NCBI GenBank assembly: GCA_020310875.1
Contig: CM035417.1
Span: 89,437,199 to 89,501,198 of the forward strand
Source: Ceratopteris richardii
Taxonomy: Eukaryota; Streptophyta; Polypodiopsida; Polypodiales; Pteridaceae
Length of the DNA stretch: 64,000 nt
Direction of reading: 5' to 3'
Shown here one piece after another: positions 31,771 through 44,699 of this stretch (the stretch's first letter is position 1; each line of letters begins with the position of its first letter). The notes under the pieces were generated by a model. The model made no database searches, had not been told where the DNA came from, and saw only the letters and a program-made list of their open reading frames with translations. Position numbers and translations under genes: made by a program.

Positions 31771-33462
31771 ATCCTTCTGCTTTGCTTCCTTCTTTGCTGC
31801 ATGTGTCTTCATGTCGATTCTTCTTGTCTTGATCTAATATTCTTTCATATGTATGTAGACATAATCTTTTGTTGATGTAGAATCCTTCATGTTGATGTTG
31901 AAGTAGACGTAGCTCCACCGTTTGACATAATCGTTTTCCCAAGCTTTATGTTGATGGTGGCTTTATCCTTTCAATCATTTGTGTGTCTTCATGATGATTT
32001 TAATTTTCTTTGTTGATGACATCTTTGCTTGAGCTCGCTCTTTGATATTCATTTGTTGATGGCTTCATCTTTCATCTTCACGTTGTAGTAAATTTTCTTC
32101 TTTTGTTGATGTCCTTGTAGTTGATCTTCTTCAAAGAGTATCTCCCCTTCAGAGAGTATCTCCCCTTCCTTTATTTTGTGTATTCTTCATATGTGGTACT
32201 TCAAAAAGAGAAGTACTAGATGCTAAAACATAAGCTCTTTAAATCATCAAATAATATGACGTAGCTTGCTTGAAATACATAATCAATCTTCAAAAAAACT
32301 ACAAAGGAACAAAGGCTTTATCTATGCTTTTGTCGTCTATTTATAAAAACTTAACTTTGTCTTATTGCAAAGTTCGGCGCTAGTCTCATTTTCATTTCGT
32401 CTATCCCCTCACTTATTGATAGCATCTCAGCTTCCTCAATTTTCTCAATTTCGATGTCACCTATACACATGTATGTTATATTGACTTAGAAAAGCACACA
32501 TAAACTACTTATAGTCCTCCAACTTCAAAAGTTAAAGTAGTGCTTGCATGAACTTTCTTCTTCTTCCCATTCTTGTAAATTCTCCTTCCACACCTCCTTT
32601 GCCTTCCTCTTTCGATCATTTGCAGAGAAATCCATTGTATGTGTACTTTGGTGTCTTCTTTATCTTCTTCCAATCGATGTGAAGAAGTGCATTTCAACAA
32701 GATTCATAAACATTTCCAATGAATAGGCAAGCCACTTGGAAAGTCATGTGAATGGTCTTGGCCTTAGTCACTTTCAATATCCTATTCTTAATATTATTTT
32801 GATGTTGAAATATTACTTCAATACCATTTCCTTGTAAATACAAAGTTTTTTCATGCTTACGTGTCTCATGCACAAGATCTTGAGCTTTTATTGGACCAAA
32901 GTACAAAGTACATGTGTAGAGAATCTAATGGGCCACAGTACAAATTGATCAATGGAATGAGCATTGCGATGATTTGAATTCCTACGAGAAGGCTTGAAAA
33001 GTAACTATGATAAGGAATAGGATTCTCCAAGACATAACTATGTATTACATTGCTACCAATGGAGTTTTTGTGCAGAAGGACCCTAGGAAACAAATACTAT
33101 CAAGATAGAAACCAAATTGTTATACAAAACCGGAAGAAGCAAGTTACCTCTTGTTTTAATCTAAGATATTTGAACTAATACCAACTTTAAACTTCATTGT
33201 GTAGGAGCTTTGATGTCAAAGCGGCCTTGATCTTTAATCATGGTCCTTGGGCTTTGTGGGTAGGATCGACCCTTCCACAATATCTTCATTGAAATTGATT
33301 CTTCAATTTCAAATCATATGTCTAACCTTCAAATTTATTTTGATGGAAGAACTTTGAGTAAACTTTAATCTTGAATGGTGAGCCTCTGATGGAGTTTTTC
33401 TTGATGACAGTCGAACCTTCGAATAGATTTTGATCTTCCAACTTCATTTGATAGCTTTATGA
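31771..33462. repeat. Non-coding array segment G, copy 1
   Basis: About 1.7 kb without a coding frame, rich in TTGTTGATG and CTTCATG words. It matches 35230-36680 plus 38225-38871 and 46840-47866. It may be the long LTR of the array element or a captured non-coding filler. The stretch at 32767-32800 is the empty site of the LINE found at 36681-38224. Confidence 0.7.
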
Positions 33463-34880
33463 TGATCGCCTTCAAGAAATAATCCTTCAATGCTGAATAT
33501 TCAACACAATACTTCAGGAAATTTTAGATAGCTCAACTTGAACAAATCTACAGATGATTGATTAAAACAAGTGAACCATTGTAGTTTACCAATGATAACA
33601 AATACACCCTCAAAGGATCTCTGATAGATTTGAAACTTATACCATTGTGAATGCGAATATGGATGTGCATGAGGAGTAGTACATTAGCATTAGAGTAGCA
33701 TTTAAGCAAAAACGTGGCTATCATGTCTGTCATAAAAACAGGAATCATCATGAGAATAGAAGTTATCTAACACAAACAGACTACTTTAGATAGAGGGAAA
33801 GGAGTTATCAATTCCTCCCTTTTCTTAGAATATCGGAAAAAAAGATTTTGAATGCCACATTGGGCATGCACTATGGGGAATTTAAAATAGAAGTTACCAT
33901 ATTGATACCTAGAATGATGTTCTTAATTTTTGTTGATGAATCTGAAGTCTTCTCTACATAGTAAGCCCCCTTGTTAAACTCCTTTGGTCTCCTAAATCAA
34001 TTGCTTGGTAAGTGTCATGTCTTTCCAGAAAAGGTGCATATCTTTTTGCTACATCAATTTCTAGAAGTGTATCCCTATGATCTGGTTTTTTTATCCTTTT
34101 CTCTTCTTATTGTAAAGAGTTTATTACATCCTATAGGATTGGGATATGTTCCTTCTTTTCCAAGGTATTAATTGTGTTGACAAAGGAGTTGGGAAGGCCT
34201 CCAAAGTTATTTCTATTTTTCTTCTTCGGGCGCTAAACATTGAAGGGAATGCAATTGGATCACTATGATTTTCATTCTGTTACAAGAGATGAAATATCCT
34301 CACTGGGAGTAAGTGAAAGTCCATATAGTTGCATTTTGAGAGTCATTTTATTGTAACTTCTCATGAGCACTAAAGATGTTCTCCAACATCTTCCAAGCTT
34401 CATATGCATTCTTTGGCTCATGCACATAGTGTATGTTTATGTTGTCAAGTGTGGTAATAATTATACCATATGCTTGCTCTTCCTAAAGTTGTCATTGTGT
34501 CTTGACTGCTTGAGAAAACTCTTTTAATTCTCATTTGGTAGGTGGAGCACTATTGGCAAAGCGTCATACACTTTTGCACATTAAGAAGCCTTTGGTTTTC
34601 ATTTTCCATGTATGAACAAATATACTTGTAAATGTATCTACACCTTCAAAGACCATTATGTTGAGAAGGTCTTATTGACTTATCCCATTATTTTAGACAA
34701 GACATAGGAAATTATTTACAAGAGGAGCTAGCTAACACTTAGATGCCTAGGAGTTATTACAGAGCTATAAAAGCTTTGGAGTTTTATTACAACTCTTTGA
34801 TAAGGTGTGAACTTAGACAAAAGTGATGTAGGCAATGAAGGTTTTTGCGATCCTATGAGAGAACAACAAGAGGGAAGAAC
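33463..34880 (-). mobile_element. gag-only LTR element, array block 2
   Basis: Repeats the order of block 1: leader-like segment, LTR-like segment 33650-33810 (element sense TGATAACTCCTTTCC, preceded by the purine tract AGAAAAGGGAGGAAT at 33825-33811), then gag remnant to about 34640. The gag is more decayed than in blocks 1 and 3; the AWKMLENI region is recognisable at about 34420-34370. No PBS is retained on the right. Confidence 0.6.
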
Positions 34881-36680
34881 TATAGTGAACACACATAAAA
34901 TATATGTGTGAAGATTACTTATGATTAAGTTTGATTAGCTGCTCAAGGTAAATGTACAGAGAATCCTAATACATGAATATGAGAGAGAGAGAGAGTAACG
35001 TGGAAAGATTCTTTGTAAGGTATTTTCATGAATTATATTCTTTGTAAGGTATCTTCTTGAATTATATTCTCCAACATCTGCCTTTGAATCTTCAAATACA
35101 TCCATTTGATTTCTGCTTTGCCTCTTCTTTCTCTCTTGCTTGCTTTAATCTTTATTCCCCATTTAATTTGATCTGTCCTTGTCTTTGATTTGTTCTTCTT
35201 CTAAGCTTTGATTTATCTTCACTTCATTACCTTTTCTTCATTTTTTTTGATCCATTCTTTGCTTCGTGTGTCTTCATGTCGATTCTTCTTCTCTTGATGT
35301 AATATTCTTTAATATGTATGTAGACATAATCTTTTGTTGATGTAGAATCCTTCATGTTAATGTTGAAGTAGAACTAGCGTCACCGTTTGACACAATCGTT
35401 TTCCCAAGATTTATGTTGATAGTTACTTTATTCCTGAGGCTTTGGTGTAGGCTAATTCCTTTCAATAGTTTGTGTGTTTTCATGATGATTTTAGTTTTCT
35501 TTGTTGATAACCTCTTTGATTGATGGATCGTTCTTTGATCTTCTTTTGTTGATGGCTTCATCTTTCATGTTCACGTTGTAGTAGATTTTCTTCTTTTGTT
35601 GATGTCCTTTGATTTATGTCATCCATTGACTTGCTCCTTGTAGTTGATCTTCTTCAAAGAGTATTTCCCCTTCGATCGGATTGTCCTCCTAGTATAGCTT
35701 CCTTTATTTTGTGTATTCTTCATATGTAGCACTTCAAATAGAGAAGTACTAGATATTAAAACATAAGCTCTTTAAATCATCAAGAAATATGACGTATCTT
35801 GCTTGAAATACTTAATGAATCTTCAAAAAAGTTAGAAAGCAACAAAGGCTTTATCTATACTTTTGCCGTCTATTTATGAAACCTTAGCTTTGTTTTATTG
35901 GAGGTTTTTTTTTCTCACAGCACACTTGGAGCGAACAATTAAAGAACTCTATCCCATCACTTGTTGATATCGTCTTTCACGAAAAATAAAGTTAACCAAG
36001 AATTCAGCTTCCTCAGCTCTCTCCATTTTGAGCTCACCTTCTATGTATGTAAAACGATTCTACCAAAATGGTTTATTGAGTGCTCACACTACTTATAATG
36101 TGCTCAATATACATATGCCAATGTTTTACATTGGTTGATGATGAGGGAAGTTCAATCCAATGTGAAATCTTTGACTTCGTTTCCAAGAAAAATTGAAATT
36201 AGTGATGATATGCATCCCTTTGTTACAAGCATGTCCAAATCTTCTAAAATGATGCTTAAGATGAGACTCTATGCAATTTTTCCATCGTTTTTTCTTTGTT
36301 TTGTATACACATGTATGTTATATTGACTTAGAAGAGCACAGATAAAGTACTCATAGTCCTCCAAGTGAAGTAGAATAATAACCATTCTTTATGTAGATAA
36401 ACCAGCTTTCAAAATTAAAGTTTTGTTGAGTGATTCGCATGAAATTTCTTTTTCTTCTCATTATCATAAAGTCTTCTTCGACACCTCTTTGCCTTCCTCT
36501 TTCGACCATTGGTAGAGAAATATATTGTATCTGTACTTTGGTGTCTTCTTTATCTTCTTCCAATCGATGTGGGGAAGCTAGTGTGTTTCAACAAGATTCA
36601 TAAACATTTCCAATGAATAGGCAAGCCACTTGGAAAGTCACGTGAACGCTCTTTGCGTCAGTGACTTTGAATATTCTATT
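34881..36680. repeat. Non-coding array segment G, copy 2, left part
   Basis: Continues the array and matches 46292-46930 and 31771-33400. It includes a CACACATAAAATATATGTGTG palindrome-like stretch at about 34890, which also occurs at about 41050 to the left of the big LINE. It resumes at 38225 after the LINE insertion. Confidence 0.7.
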
Positions 36681-38224
36681 CTTTTTTTTTTATAAAAGGT
36701 AGTTCACCCTTAGCCTACTCTTGCAGACTTGTATTAAATAAAGGAAAAGAAAAGTTCAAGTGAAGGGGACTAGTGCCCACGAGACGCCCATGTCCCATAG
36801 AGTGGGGGGAGATAGTACAACGATAATATGACATTACAAAGAAAGTTAATCATCCTCTCGTCACCCTCATGAGGGGCCCACTTAGGTTTAAGCTTGTTGT
36901 TGATCAAAAGGAGCACTTGATGATGCTTGAAGGGGGGGGGGGGGGGGGGGGGGGGGTTTCTTGCAGTTAGCAATTCTTGTACTGAGGAGGAACAATGATT
37001 TCTCAATTGAACACTCTTTTGCGGGGTTGCCAAAGTTATAAACACATCTTTCCCCCCAGATCTTCCATAGGACCTCCCCTCTAATGGCGTTCCAGAGATT
37101 AGTGGAGCATCCGATCGCTTCTCCTAGCAGAGCTTATTTCCAACTGATATGTATTGAAGTTTAATTTTCTTTCCAACAATTTGCTAGAGCTTGTTGGAGT
37201 TGGGAAAAGTAAAGAAGATATGAGAAACATCTTCGATGGACCGATAGCAATGCTTGCACCAGGGAGGCACCCCACATATTTTGCTAGCCTTGAGGTTGGT
37301 GCAGATACCATGATGGAGAATTTTCCATAGGAGAACATACTTTTTGATTTCTATGAGAGGGTGCCAGATAACCATGAACTTCACGTCCCACCATAGCCGC
37401 ATCCACGACAGGCACCATTTCTTGTTGAGGTAAACCTGGTAATCAATGGTTTCTTTGATGTTCGGGATTTTTGTTAGGCAGTTACCATTGGCCCATTTGA
37501 GACCAAGCGGTCTCGGCGTGTCATGCCCCATGAGATGGCAAACTTTAGAGCCGTCCCACACAAGATTTATGCTTTGCAAAGTATTCCATTCTTCATAGGA
37601 AATGTTGACACGAGGGTCAATATCCTCGAAGTTAATCCACTGGTTGGTGTCTTGTTTCCAGAGATGTTTCCATTTTTTGAAGTCTTTGTTCCATAGCCTC
37701 TTGGCGTTTTGAATGTTCCAAGATTCCACGATCCAGATGCCATGGATCGAAAACCAAATAGAGTCGTTTTGCCTAATACCGGCCCCCCACTTCCAATATT
37801 CACTCACTCTTGTGAAGCTTTTGACTTTATTCCAACTCTTCCATAGGAAGCACACAAGATTCGAGCCTTTCAGGAAGACCGAGAGCGGGGAAAACAAGAG
37901 GGTTAGAATGTCAAGATTCTTCCAATTCGGGAATCCCATGAAGGTCAACGCATTCTTGTTTCTGAAGATCAACTTGGCCCACGAGGTCCCACCCATTGCA
38001 CCACGCCTTAATCATCCATTTTGTTGCAAGTTTGTTAGCCATGCACCCAATGTCCAGAATGCCCAGACGGTAGACGAGGTGAGGAATGTGTCGATAACCA
38101 TTGCGTGACCAGCGATATTGATTTGCATACCTCTCCAATAGTTTAGCTTGCTTTCAAGTCTGGCGAGGACCCACTCGCACCGCTACTCCATCGAGATACC
38201 AAAACCCAAGGGAATCCCAAGTAA
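36681..38224 (-). pseudogene. 5'-truncated LINE, C-terminal region and zinc finger
   Basis: A T-run at 36681-36692 is the poly(A) tail of a minus-strand insertion. Its best frame (37996-37184) reads LWKSWNKVKSFTRVSEYWKW, INFEDIDPRVNISYEEW, MRLWWDVKFMVIWHPLIEIK and LLWKILHHGICTNL, then ICGVPPWCKHC and DVSHIFF, the zinc-finger region at the end of plant L1 ORF2. RT and endonuclease are absent through 5' truncation. Flanks carry TATTCTT on both sides (end of 36680 and start of 38225), a likely target duplication. A 25-base G run interrupts the 3' part. Confidence 0.88.
36932..36956. repeat. Homopolymer of 25 G
   Basis: An uninterrupted G25 on plus (C25 in LINE sense). The same site in other LINEs reads AAACCCCCACC (about 46042) and GATCCCCACC (about 16411), so a short C run expanded here. 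Confidence 0.9.
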
Positions 38225-38871
38225 TACCACTTATTCTTATTTTGATGTTGAAATAGTGCTTTAATACCACTTCCTTGTAAATACAAAGTTCTTTCATTCA
38301 TACATGTCTCATGGACAAGACCTTGAGCTTTTATTGGACCTACATACGAAGTATATGTGTAGATAATCTAATGGGCCACAAAGTACAAAGTGATCAATGC
38401 AATGAGCATTGAGATTATTTGAATTCCTATGAGAAGGCTTGCAAAGTAGATATGATAAGGAATAGGATTCTCCAAGATAGAACTACGTATTACATTCATC
38501 CCAATGGTGTTTGTACGCAGAAGGATCATAGAAAACCAATAGTATCAAGATCGAAACCGAATTGATATACAAGACCAAAAGAAACAAGTTACTTCTGTTT
38601 TTTATGTAAAATATCTGAAGGTGTAGGAGCTTTTATGTCAAGGCGGCCTTGATCTTTAATCATGGTCCTTGGTCTTTGTGGGTAGGATCGACTCTTCCAA
38701 AATCTCTTTATTGATATTGATTCTTCGATTTCAAATCATATGTCAAACCTTCCAATTTGTTTTGATGGAAGAACTTTGAGTAAACCTTAATCTTCAATGA
38801 TGAGCCTCCGATGGAACTTTTCTTCATGATAGTCGAGCCTTTGAACAGATTTTGATCTTCTAACCTTCTTT
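38225..38871. repeat. Array segment G, copy 2, right part
   Basis: Resumes where 36680 left off (TATTCTTATTTTGATGTTG) and matches 32790-33462. Confidence 0.75.
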
Positions 38872-39354
38872 GTTAGCTTTATGATAATCATGTTCAAGAA
38901 ATAATCCTTCAATGCTGAATATTCAACACGGAAACTTTAGATAGCTCAACTTGAACAAATCTATAGATGATTGGTTAAAACAAGTGAACCATTGATGTTT
39001 ATCATTGATTACAAATGTATCAGCAAAAGATCTCTGATAGATTTCAAAACTTGGGTAAGAAAGGATATATAAGGAAGGTTAAGGAAGGCTCTTATACCAC
39101 TATGATAGCAAATATGGATATGAGTGTGGAGGAGAATGGGGATTACGTGCAGATAGAAAAATAAAACGTGTGCTAGATTTGATATATATACAAGATGTTG
39201 GCCTTGGCATTTAATAATGGTCAATGATTTTTGTGATGCACATGGCCTTCAAAAAAAGGATCTCACAGGTTGGAGTTGACAAAGAATTTATCTGCACAAA
39301 TAGACTAGTGACATTTAGCTAGTGACAAAGGAGTTTATAATTCCCCCATTTTTC

Positions 39355-40060
39355 TTAGAATAGGAAAACAAGTTTCAATGCCACATCAGGCATGCACTAT
39401 GGGGCATTTACAATAGAAGTTACCATATTAGGCACCTAGAACATTGTTATTGTTTTTTGTTGATGAATCTGAAGTTTTCTCTAGATAGTAGGCCCCCTTG
39501 TTATAAACTCCTTTGGTCTCCTAAATTAACTGCTTGGTAAGTGTCATGTCTTGCAGCAAAAGTACATTTCCTTTTGCTAGATCAATTTCTAAAAGCGTGT
39601 CCCTAAGGTGATATGGTTTTCTGATCCTTCTCTCTTCTTATTGTAAAGATTTTATTACATCCTCTAGGATTGGAATAGAATCCTTCTCTTTCAAGATAGT
39701 AACTATGTTTACAAAGGAGTTGGAGAGGGCCTTCAAAAATATTTCTATTTTGTCTTCTTTGTGCGCTAAAATTCAGGGAATGCAATTGGGTCACTATAAT
39801 TTTCATCCTATTTACAAGAGATGCAATATCCTCATTGGGATTAAGTGAAAGTCCATACAATTGCATTTTGAGGGTTATTTTATTGTGCTTCTCATGAGCA
39901 CTAAAGATGTTCTCCAACATTTTCCAAGCCTCATATGCACTCTTTGTTTTGTCCATGTAGTGTATGTTTATGTTTTCAAATGCGGTGATAATGATACCAT
40001 ATGCTTTCTCTTGCTAAAGTTCTCATTGTGCCTTGTCCGCTTGAAAAAGCTCTTCTAATT
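39355..40060 (-). pseudogene. copia-type gag remnant, block 3
   Basis: The open stretch 39956-39603 reads MDKTKSAYEAWKMLENIFSA, then ITLKMQLYGLSLNPNEDIAS, VNRMKIIVTQLHSL. These are copia gag helices. It is truncated at the C-terminus by a frame change near QRRQNRN, and no zinc knuckle is seen. The homologous part of block 1 shares most residues. Confidence 0.78.
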
Positions 40061-40677
40061 CTCGTTCAATATCTACACCTTCAAAGGGCATTATGTCGCG
40101 AAGGTCTTACTGACCATCAAACAACTTATTTTTACAATCCTATGAGAGAATACCAAGAGGGAACACGTATAGTTTTTGAGGATGAGTCACTTATAATCCT
40201 CTCTATGTTTCTCACCTATGCATTCATCTTGGTGAAAGAAACAAGCCTATGAGATGTGCTTTAGCTCATGGAATACCCTTAGAATCTATCTCACATAGAT
40301 GTGGTCATGTGAACATGTCTGTGTAAAAGCTCCAAACATAAAATCTATGTACTTATCTTGGTCAGTTGTAAAAGGCCAAAAGGTAGAAGGAATCTCCTCG
40401 AAAGAGGGATCCAAAATCCAATGACGAGCCTTCGATGAAGATCCTTTCTTTAATGATATTTGAATATTCGAACAGTTCTAACCTTCCTTGATAGTTTGAT
40501 GATATTAGCCTTCAAGAAGTAACCCTTCAATGCTAAATCTTTATATAAGAACCTTTAGATAGCTCTAACTTGAACAAATGTAGACATGATTGATTCAAGT
40601 AAGTGAACCAATGACGTGTACCAAGTATTACATTTCAATACTATGGAAGAGCTTCAATACATTTCAATACTATGGAA

Positions 40678-40690
40678 GGCTCTGATACCA
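40678..40690 (-). promoter_or_regulatory. Primer binding site, block 3
   Basis: TGGTATCAGAGCC in element sense, an exact initiator-Met primer complement. Confidence 0.85.
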
Positions 40691-41078
40691 CTCTGAGCAA
40701 ATATGGATATGGATGTAGAGAAGTGTGGACTAGTACATTACTCTTCGAGTAGCACGGAAGTAGGAATGTGGTCCCATCATGTGGATCCTAAAAGTAGGAA
40801 TCATCTTCAAGATAGAATCCTTCAATAAGGTGTGCATGTGAACATCCATTATCATGAAATTATTTATGACATTAGCATTTACCATATATGAACAAATATA
40901 AATGACTGTAAACATTAGCCTTCCCAAAGGTCGTCTTTTTAGTCTCTATGAATATGGAATTCATAATATCTGTAAGAAAACAAGTTTGTAGCCAAAAGGA
41001 TTAACTAAAATATGACATAATGTGCGCTCATAAACAAATAAGTGAGTATGCACACACATAAAATATATGTGTGAAAAC
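40691..41078 (-). repeat. LTR-like segment right of block 3
   Basis: The first 140 bases match 33651-33780 (GCAAATATGGATATG, AGTAGCA and AGGAATCATC words), as expected of a 5' LTR next to the PBS. The end is unclear; a CACACATAAAATATATGTGTG stretch at about 41050 links it to segment G at 34890. Confidence 0.55.
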
Positions 41079-41840
41079 AGTAACATATAGACAAACGCTT
41101 CCGCAGCGACTTCACAAATATTGGAGACTTTAATTGCAACAAAACAATTTGCCTTTACAAAAATTGATGGTTGCACATACAATTGTAAGTATGCTTATCA
41201 TTAAATCTATGCCACACAAAAATTGTGTTTTCCTTCACAGGTTATAAGTAAATATGCATGACAATACAGGTTATAAATAGGCCTCCGTTCTGTAGTGTAC
41301 TGCATCATGTGCATAAACATATATCTTTATAAATTGCAGGCGCGCATGAATTTCAACAATATAAAGAATGAAAATGCTTTATTTTGTACACTTGGCTGAC
41401 GAATCATATGAGCGTAGGCATACAATACATAAGTCTTCTGATTATTATGTGCACATATAGCGACGTGAATCTATGAGAGTATATGCGTACACAGAGGCGT
41501 TGATATAGCAATGTCTATGTTACACACTAAGTCAAGAGAAATGACAGATATGTATAATAGATGAAAAGCGCTGATGTCGAAGCAGAGATCTGAACAAGGA
41601 TCTCCCTTCCATAGTTTCCATAGACATCGGGGAAGGAGAGGCTTGGGAGTAGGAAATTATTTACAAGAACTTTCCAAACCCATGATTTCATTGTGATTTG
41701 TAGGGGCATACAATAAAAGAGTGTCCCTCAAGATATCTCTCCTCTAACAACAAGCAAAATCAAGGGAAAAACTGTAAAGGTAAGAACTAATAAGGAGTTG
41801 GGGCTCAGGAGTAGACTCATGGTCTTTCGTTGAATGAGGG
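41079..41840 (+). other. Probable LINE 5' region, no gene
   Basis: No coding motif. TATAAATAGG at about 41273-41282 resembles a plant TATA box; whether it is used is unknown. The sequence has no match elsewhere in the window. Confidence 0.4.
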
Positions 41841-42380
41841 GGTAGGGAAGATACGAAGGTCTTGGAGACAAACCTAGATGGTTTCACAGAAGTAAGAAAA
41901 AGAAGGAGAAGGATCCCCAAAAGGAGTATGGAGAGAATCCCTTTAGGCTCAACTTGGCAAACAAACATTTTCTGCAACTTGGAGAAGGAGGTCTATGATT
42001 TCGACTACCTAGGAGGAAGGAACCAATGCATTGAACACAATGATGGGAATACACAGGAGGAATTCAACAGTAAAGAAGACAACGAAGAAGGTTACACAAC
42101 GAGCAAAGAGGAAAGATTCACCATCAACAATGAAGATAATCAAGACAGTTAAAGCTCCATCATTGGTTCCACAACTCTTGAAAAAATTCCAAAATCAGTT
42201 CCTCAAAAGATTCCGAACTAAGCTCATAAGAAGGAGAGTTTTGAAGGGAATCAATCTATGGAGATTTCCATGCAAGAGCACCCTTAAGGGAAAGCTCCTT
42301 TGTGAGGACCCTTCCGCCACGAAGAAAAAAAAAGAAGAGAAAAACAAGAAGAAAAAGGGACAAGGCCCCTGCACACAAAG
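41841..42380 (+). pseudogene. LINE ORF1-like C-terminal part
   Basis: The frame reads LDGFTEVRKRRRRIPKRS, then acidic and Lys-rich sequence to about 42380, with stops near 42150. A GF-x-V-x-(R/K)-rich segment just before the endonuclease is common in plant L1-type elements. No DUF4283 or CCHC knuckle is visible upstream, so the N-terminal part is lost or lies outside the element boundary. Function as RNA-binding protein is inferred from the family only. Confidence 0.5.
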
Positions 42381-42394
42381 ATACTAAACTCGGA

Positions 42395-43300
42395 TTATGA
42401 TTATCATCTCGTTCGATGTTCGAGGGTTGAGTGACCCCTCAAGAGTGGCCATTATTTGCCTTTGGTTACGTGATAATAGCCTAATCTGGACTTCATATGC
42501 ATTCAAGAGATCAAAATCGATGGGGAGGATTTGCATAAGAGATTAAAGCATATTTCATCGTCACATACTTGGATCTCCACCACACGCCCCAGAGGAAATG
42601 ATGGATCGGCTATTGACATTAACAACAAGTGGATTGATAGACTCGTGAGCACCCAAGAGGACCATAATCATTGATGGACTGGTGCTTCCTTTGGGAACCC
42701 TTTTCATTTCACCATTGTCTCCATGTATGCTCCCAATTTTGACTTGGAGAGGATTTCCACCTAGCATTCTCTGTTCAACTCTTTTCCACAACCTTGTGCT
42801 TTGTGGGGATTTCAACATGGTTGAAGCTCCTTTTGAAAAGTGTGGAAATAGAGGGAGGATCATTGATGGGCAAGAGAAAGACGTCTAGGACCATATCAAG
42901 CTCTACTTGGACCTGGTTGAAGTTAAAGATGAGTCTGGCTTTTCTTGGTCGAACCTCCAATCCAATGTTGATTTGAGGAAAGCTAGACTTGATAGAAGCT
43001 ATACAACCCAAAGTATTATCAACGAGTGGGGACACTACTCTCTCTCTGAGTGTTGTGACCTTATTATTTTGGATCTCTACCCTATTATTCTTACATTTAA
43101 GATGGTCAACAATCTTAAGAAATCTCCATGGTTTCATGCCAATATGGCGACCTTCTCTCTCCCCTCTGTCCAACAAGAGATTGCTTCTATTTGGAAGTCG
43201 GCCTTCTCCTCCTGTTCGTCACCTAACAAATGTTAGAGGATCGCGGTTATGGAGACTTGTCATATTCTAGCCAAGGTCCATATGTTTATTTGTATTGTTC
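42395..43300 (+). pseudogene. LINE endonuclease domain
   Basis: The start is IIISFDVRGLSDPSR, where plant L1 endonucleases read about WNVRGLN. Later in shifted frames come a CIQEIKIDGEDLHK-like block, SMYAPNFDLER, LCGDFNMVEAPFEKCG (the GDFN catalytic motif) and ARLDRSY. This APE-type nuclease nicks target DNA to prime reverse transcription. At least four frame changes and several stops inactivate it, although the GDFN and LDR motifs themselves survive. Confidence 0.85.
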
Positions 43301-43699
43301 ATGAAGTTTGAAGGGAGAATCTCTATCGACAACTCAGACATCTAGAGATGGAAGTGAACAAAGGCCATTCTCAATACTAGATGGGGCTACAAAAAATCAG
43401 AGGTATGTTGAGATACGAAGAATAAATTCATAGAATAATCTTCAAGTGTTCTTTAGAGAATGATGGGCAGGTAAGGCAAACAAACCTACTAAAGAGATGT
43501 GTAGACTCTTCAAGAAGAAGCAAGCAATGGATTTGATCCCCTTAATGTTGGACATCAACAAGGTTGAATGTCAGATGGTTGAAGAGAATAGCTTGGTGAT
43601 TGTCAATCACTTTCCCCAACTACTCGGAGTCTCTACCCCTCTTTCTCCCCACAGGCATGATTGCAGGCGAACATCTCTAGAGTCAAGACCTCTAGAATC

Positions 43700-44540
43700 C
43701 CATAGAATTTGAAGCTGCTTCTAGAAGCTCCCATTTCAGATGCTGAGATTCTCGATCTGGACGGCCTCACCAATGAGTGTTTCAAGACCTTTTGACATGT
43801 GGTGACTACTCCTCTATTTCTGGTGTGGAAAGAGGCCATTTCATTTGGTGTGTTAACTAAATGGCTCAATAATGGTGTTATCAAGCTTATTCACAAAAAA
43901 AGAAACAAAGATAAGATTGAGAATTGGCACCCAGTTACAATTTTACAAATAGGTTACAAGCTCCTTGCTGAAGCTATTGCTAATAGAATTGCCTGTCACT
44001 TACAAAATTGCTTGAGTGAAGATGAAAAAGGTTTCATCAAGGGGAGGTCCATCTTGGAAGCTATCATTGATGTTTGGGAAAATGTGGATTTTGCTAAAGA
44101 ATCTTTATTAATATTGACTTCGATAAAGCCTATGCTAGGCTTGAGTGGGACTTCCTTCTCAAATCTTGAAAGACCTCTTCTTTTGTCACAATTTCACTAA
44201 GATGGTCTCGACGTTGCTGGGAAATGCAACGGCTCACATTAACATGAAGGGCCAACTTTCTCAAGCTATTAGACTAAAATGCACTATCAGGCAAGTATGC
44301 CCCTTGGCCCCTCTCCTCTTTGCTATTGCTACTAATGATCTAAGTTGTCTTGTGAAACATTATGCTGTCTTGGGCCAGATTTGTGGCCTCTCCCTCCCTC
44401 TCAATCAAGAACATATGTTCATTAAATTGTTTGGTGAAAATGCCTTTGTACATAATGATACGACCAACATTGCTACTTTTTCGAGATGCCTAAACACATT
44501 TTATGTGGCTTTAGGATCCAAAAAACCAATCTAAAGTCGC
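43700..44540 (+). pseudogene. LINE reverse transcriptase, catalytic motif lost
   Basis: RT landmarks: WKEAISFGVLTKWLNNGVIK, LIHKKRNKDKIENWHPV, GYKLLAEAIANRIACHL, DEKGFIKGRSILEAI, then in another frame IRQVCPLAPLLFAIA. The box normally reading F/Y-A-D-D reads KLFGENAFVHND at about 44430-44455: both Asp residues are replaced. So even apart from the frame breaks, this copy could not polymerise DNA. Confidence 0.88.
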
Positions 44541-44699
44541 TTTTAGGGCAGTGATGCTACATCCACCCTAGTTTCTTATTGTCCAAGGTTGTTAGATGAT
44601 TCCCATTGGGCATATCTTCCAGTTGTTAGGTATTTCAATGGGATTTGATGTATCAATGGGTCAAAAATGGAACTCGGTTCTCTCAAAGCTCAATAACAA

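Larger units (their letters stand above)
38872..40690 (-). mobile_element. gag-only LTR element, array block 3
   Basis: The cleanest block. LTR-like segment 39106-39339 is preceded in element sense by the purine tract AAAAATGGGGGAAT (39353-39340). Gag and leader follow to a perfect PBS at 40678-40690 (TGGTATCAGAGCC in element sense). Distance from purine tract to PBS is only about 1.35 kb, too short for pol. Confidence 0.65.

Noticed and set aside
36770..37045. Proline-run protein at the G25 tract
   Set aside because: The proline run is the translated homopolymer inside the truncated LINE, downstream of its zinc-finger region.
41273..41282. TATAAATAGG as a gene promoter
   Set aside because: No host gene follows; it may be chance or a LINE leader element. 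It is mentioned only within the LINE 5' region.
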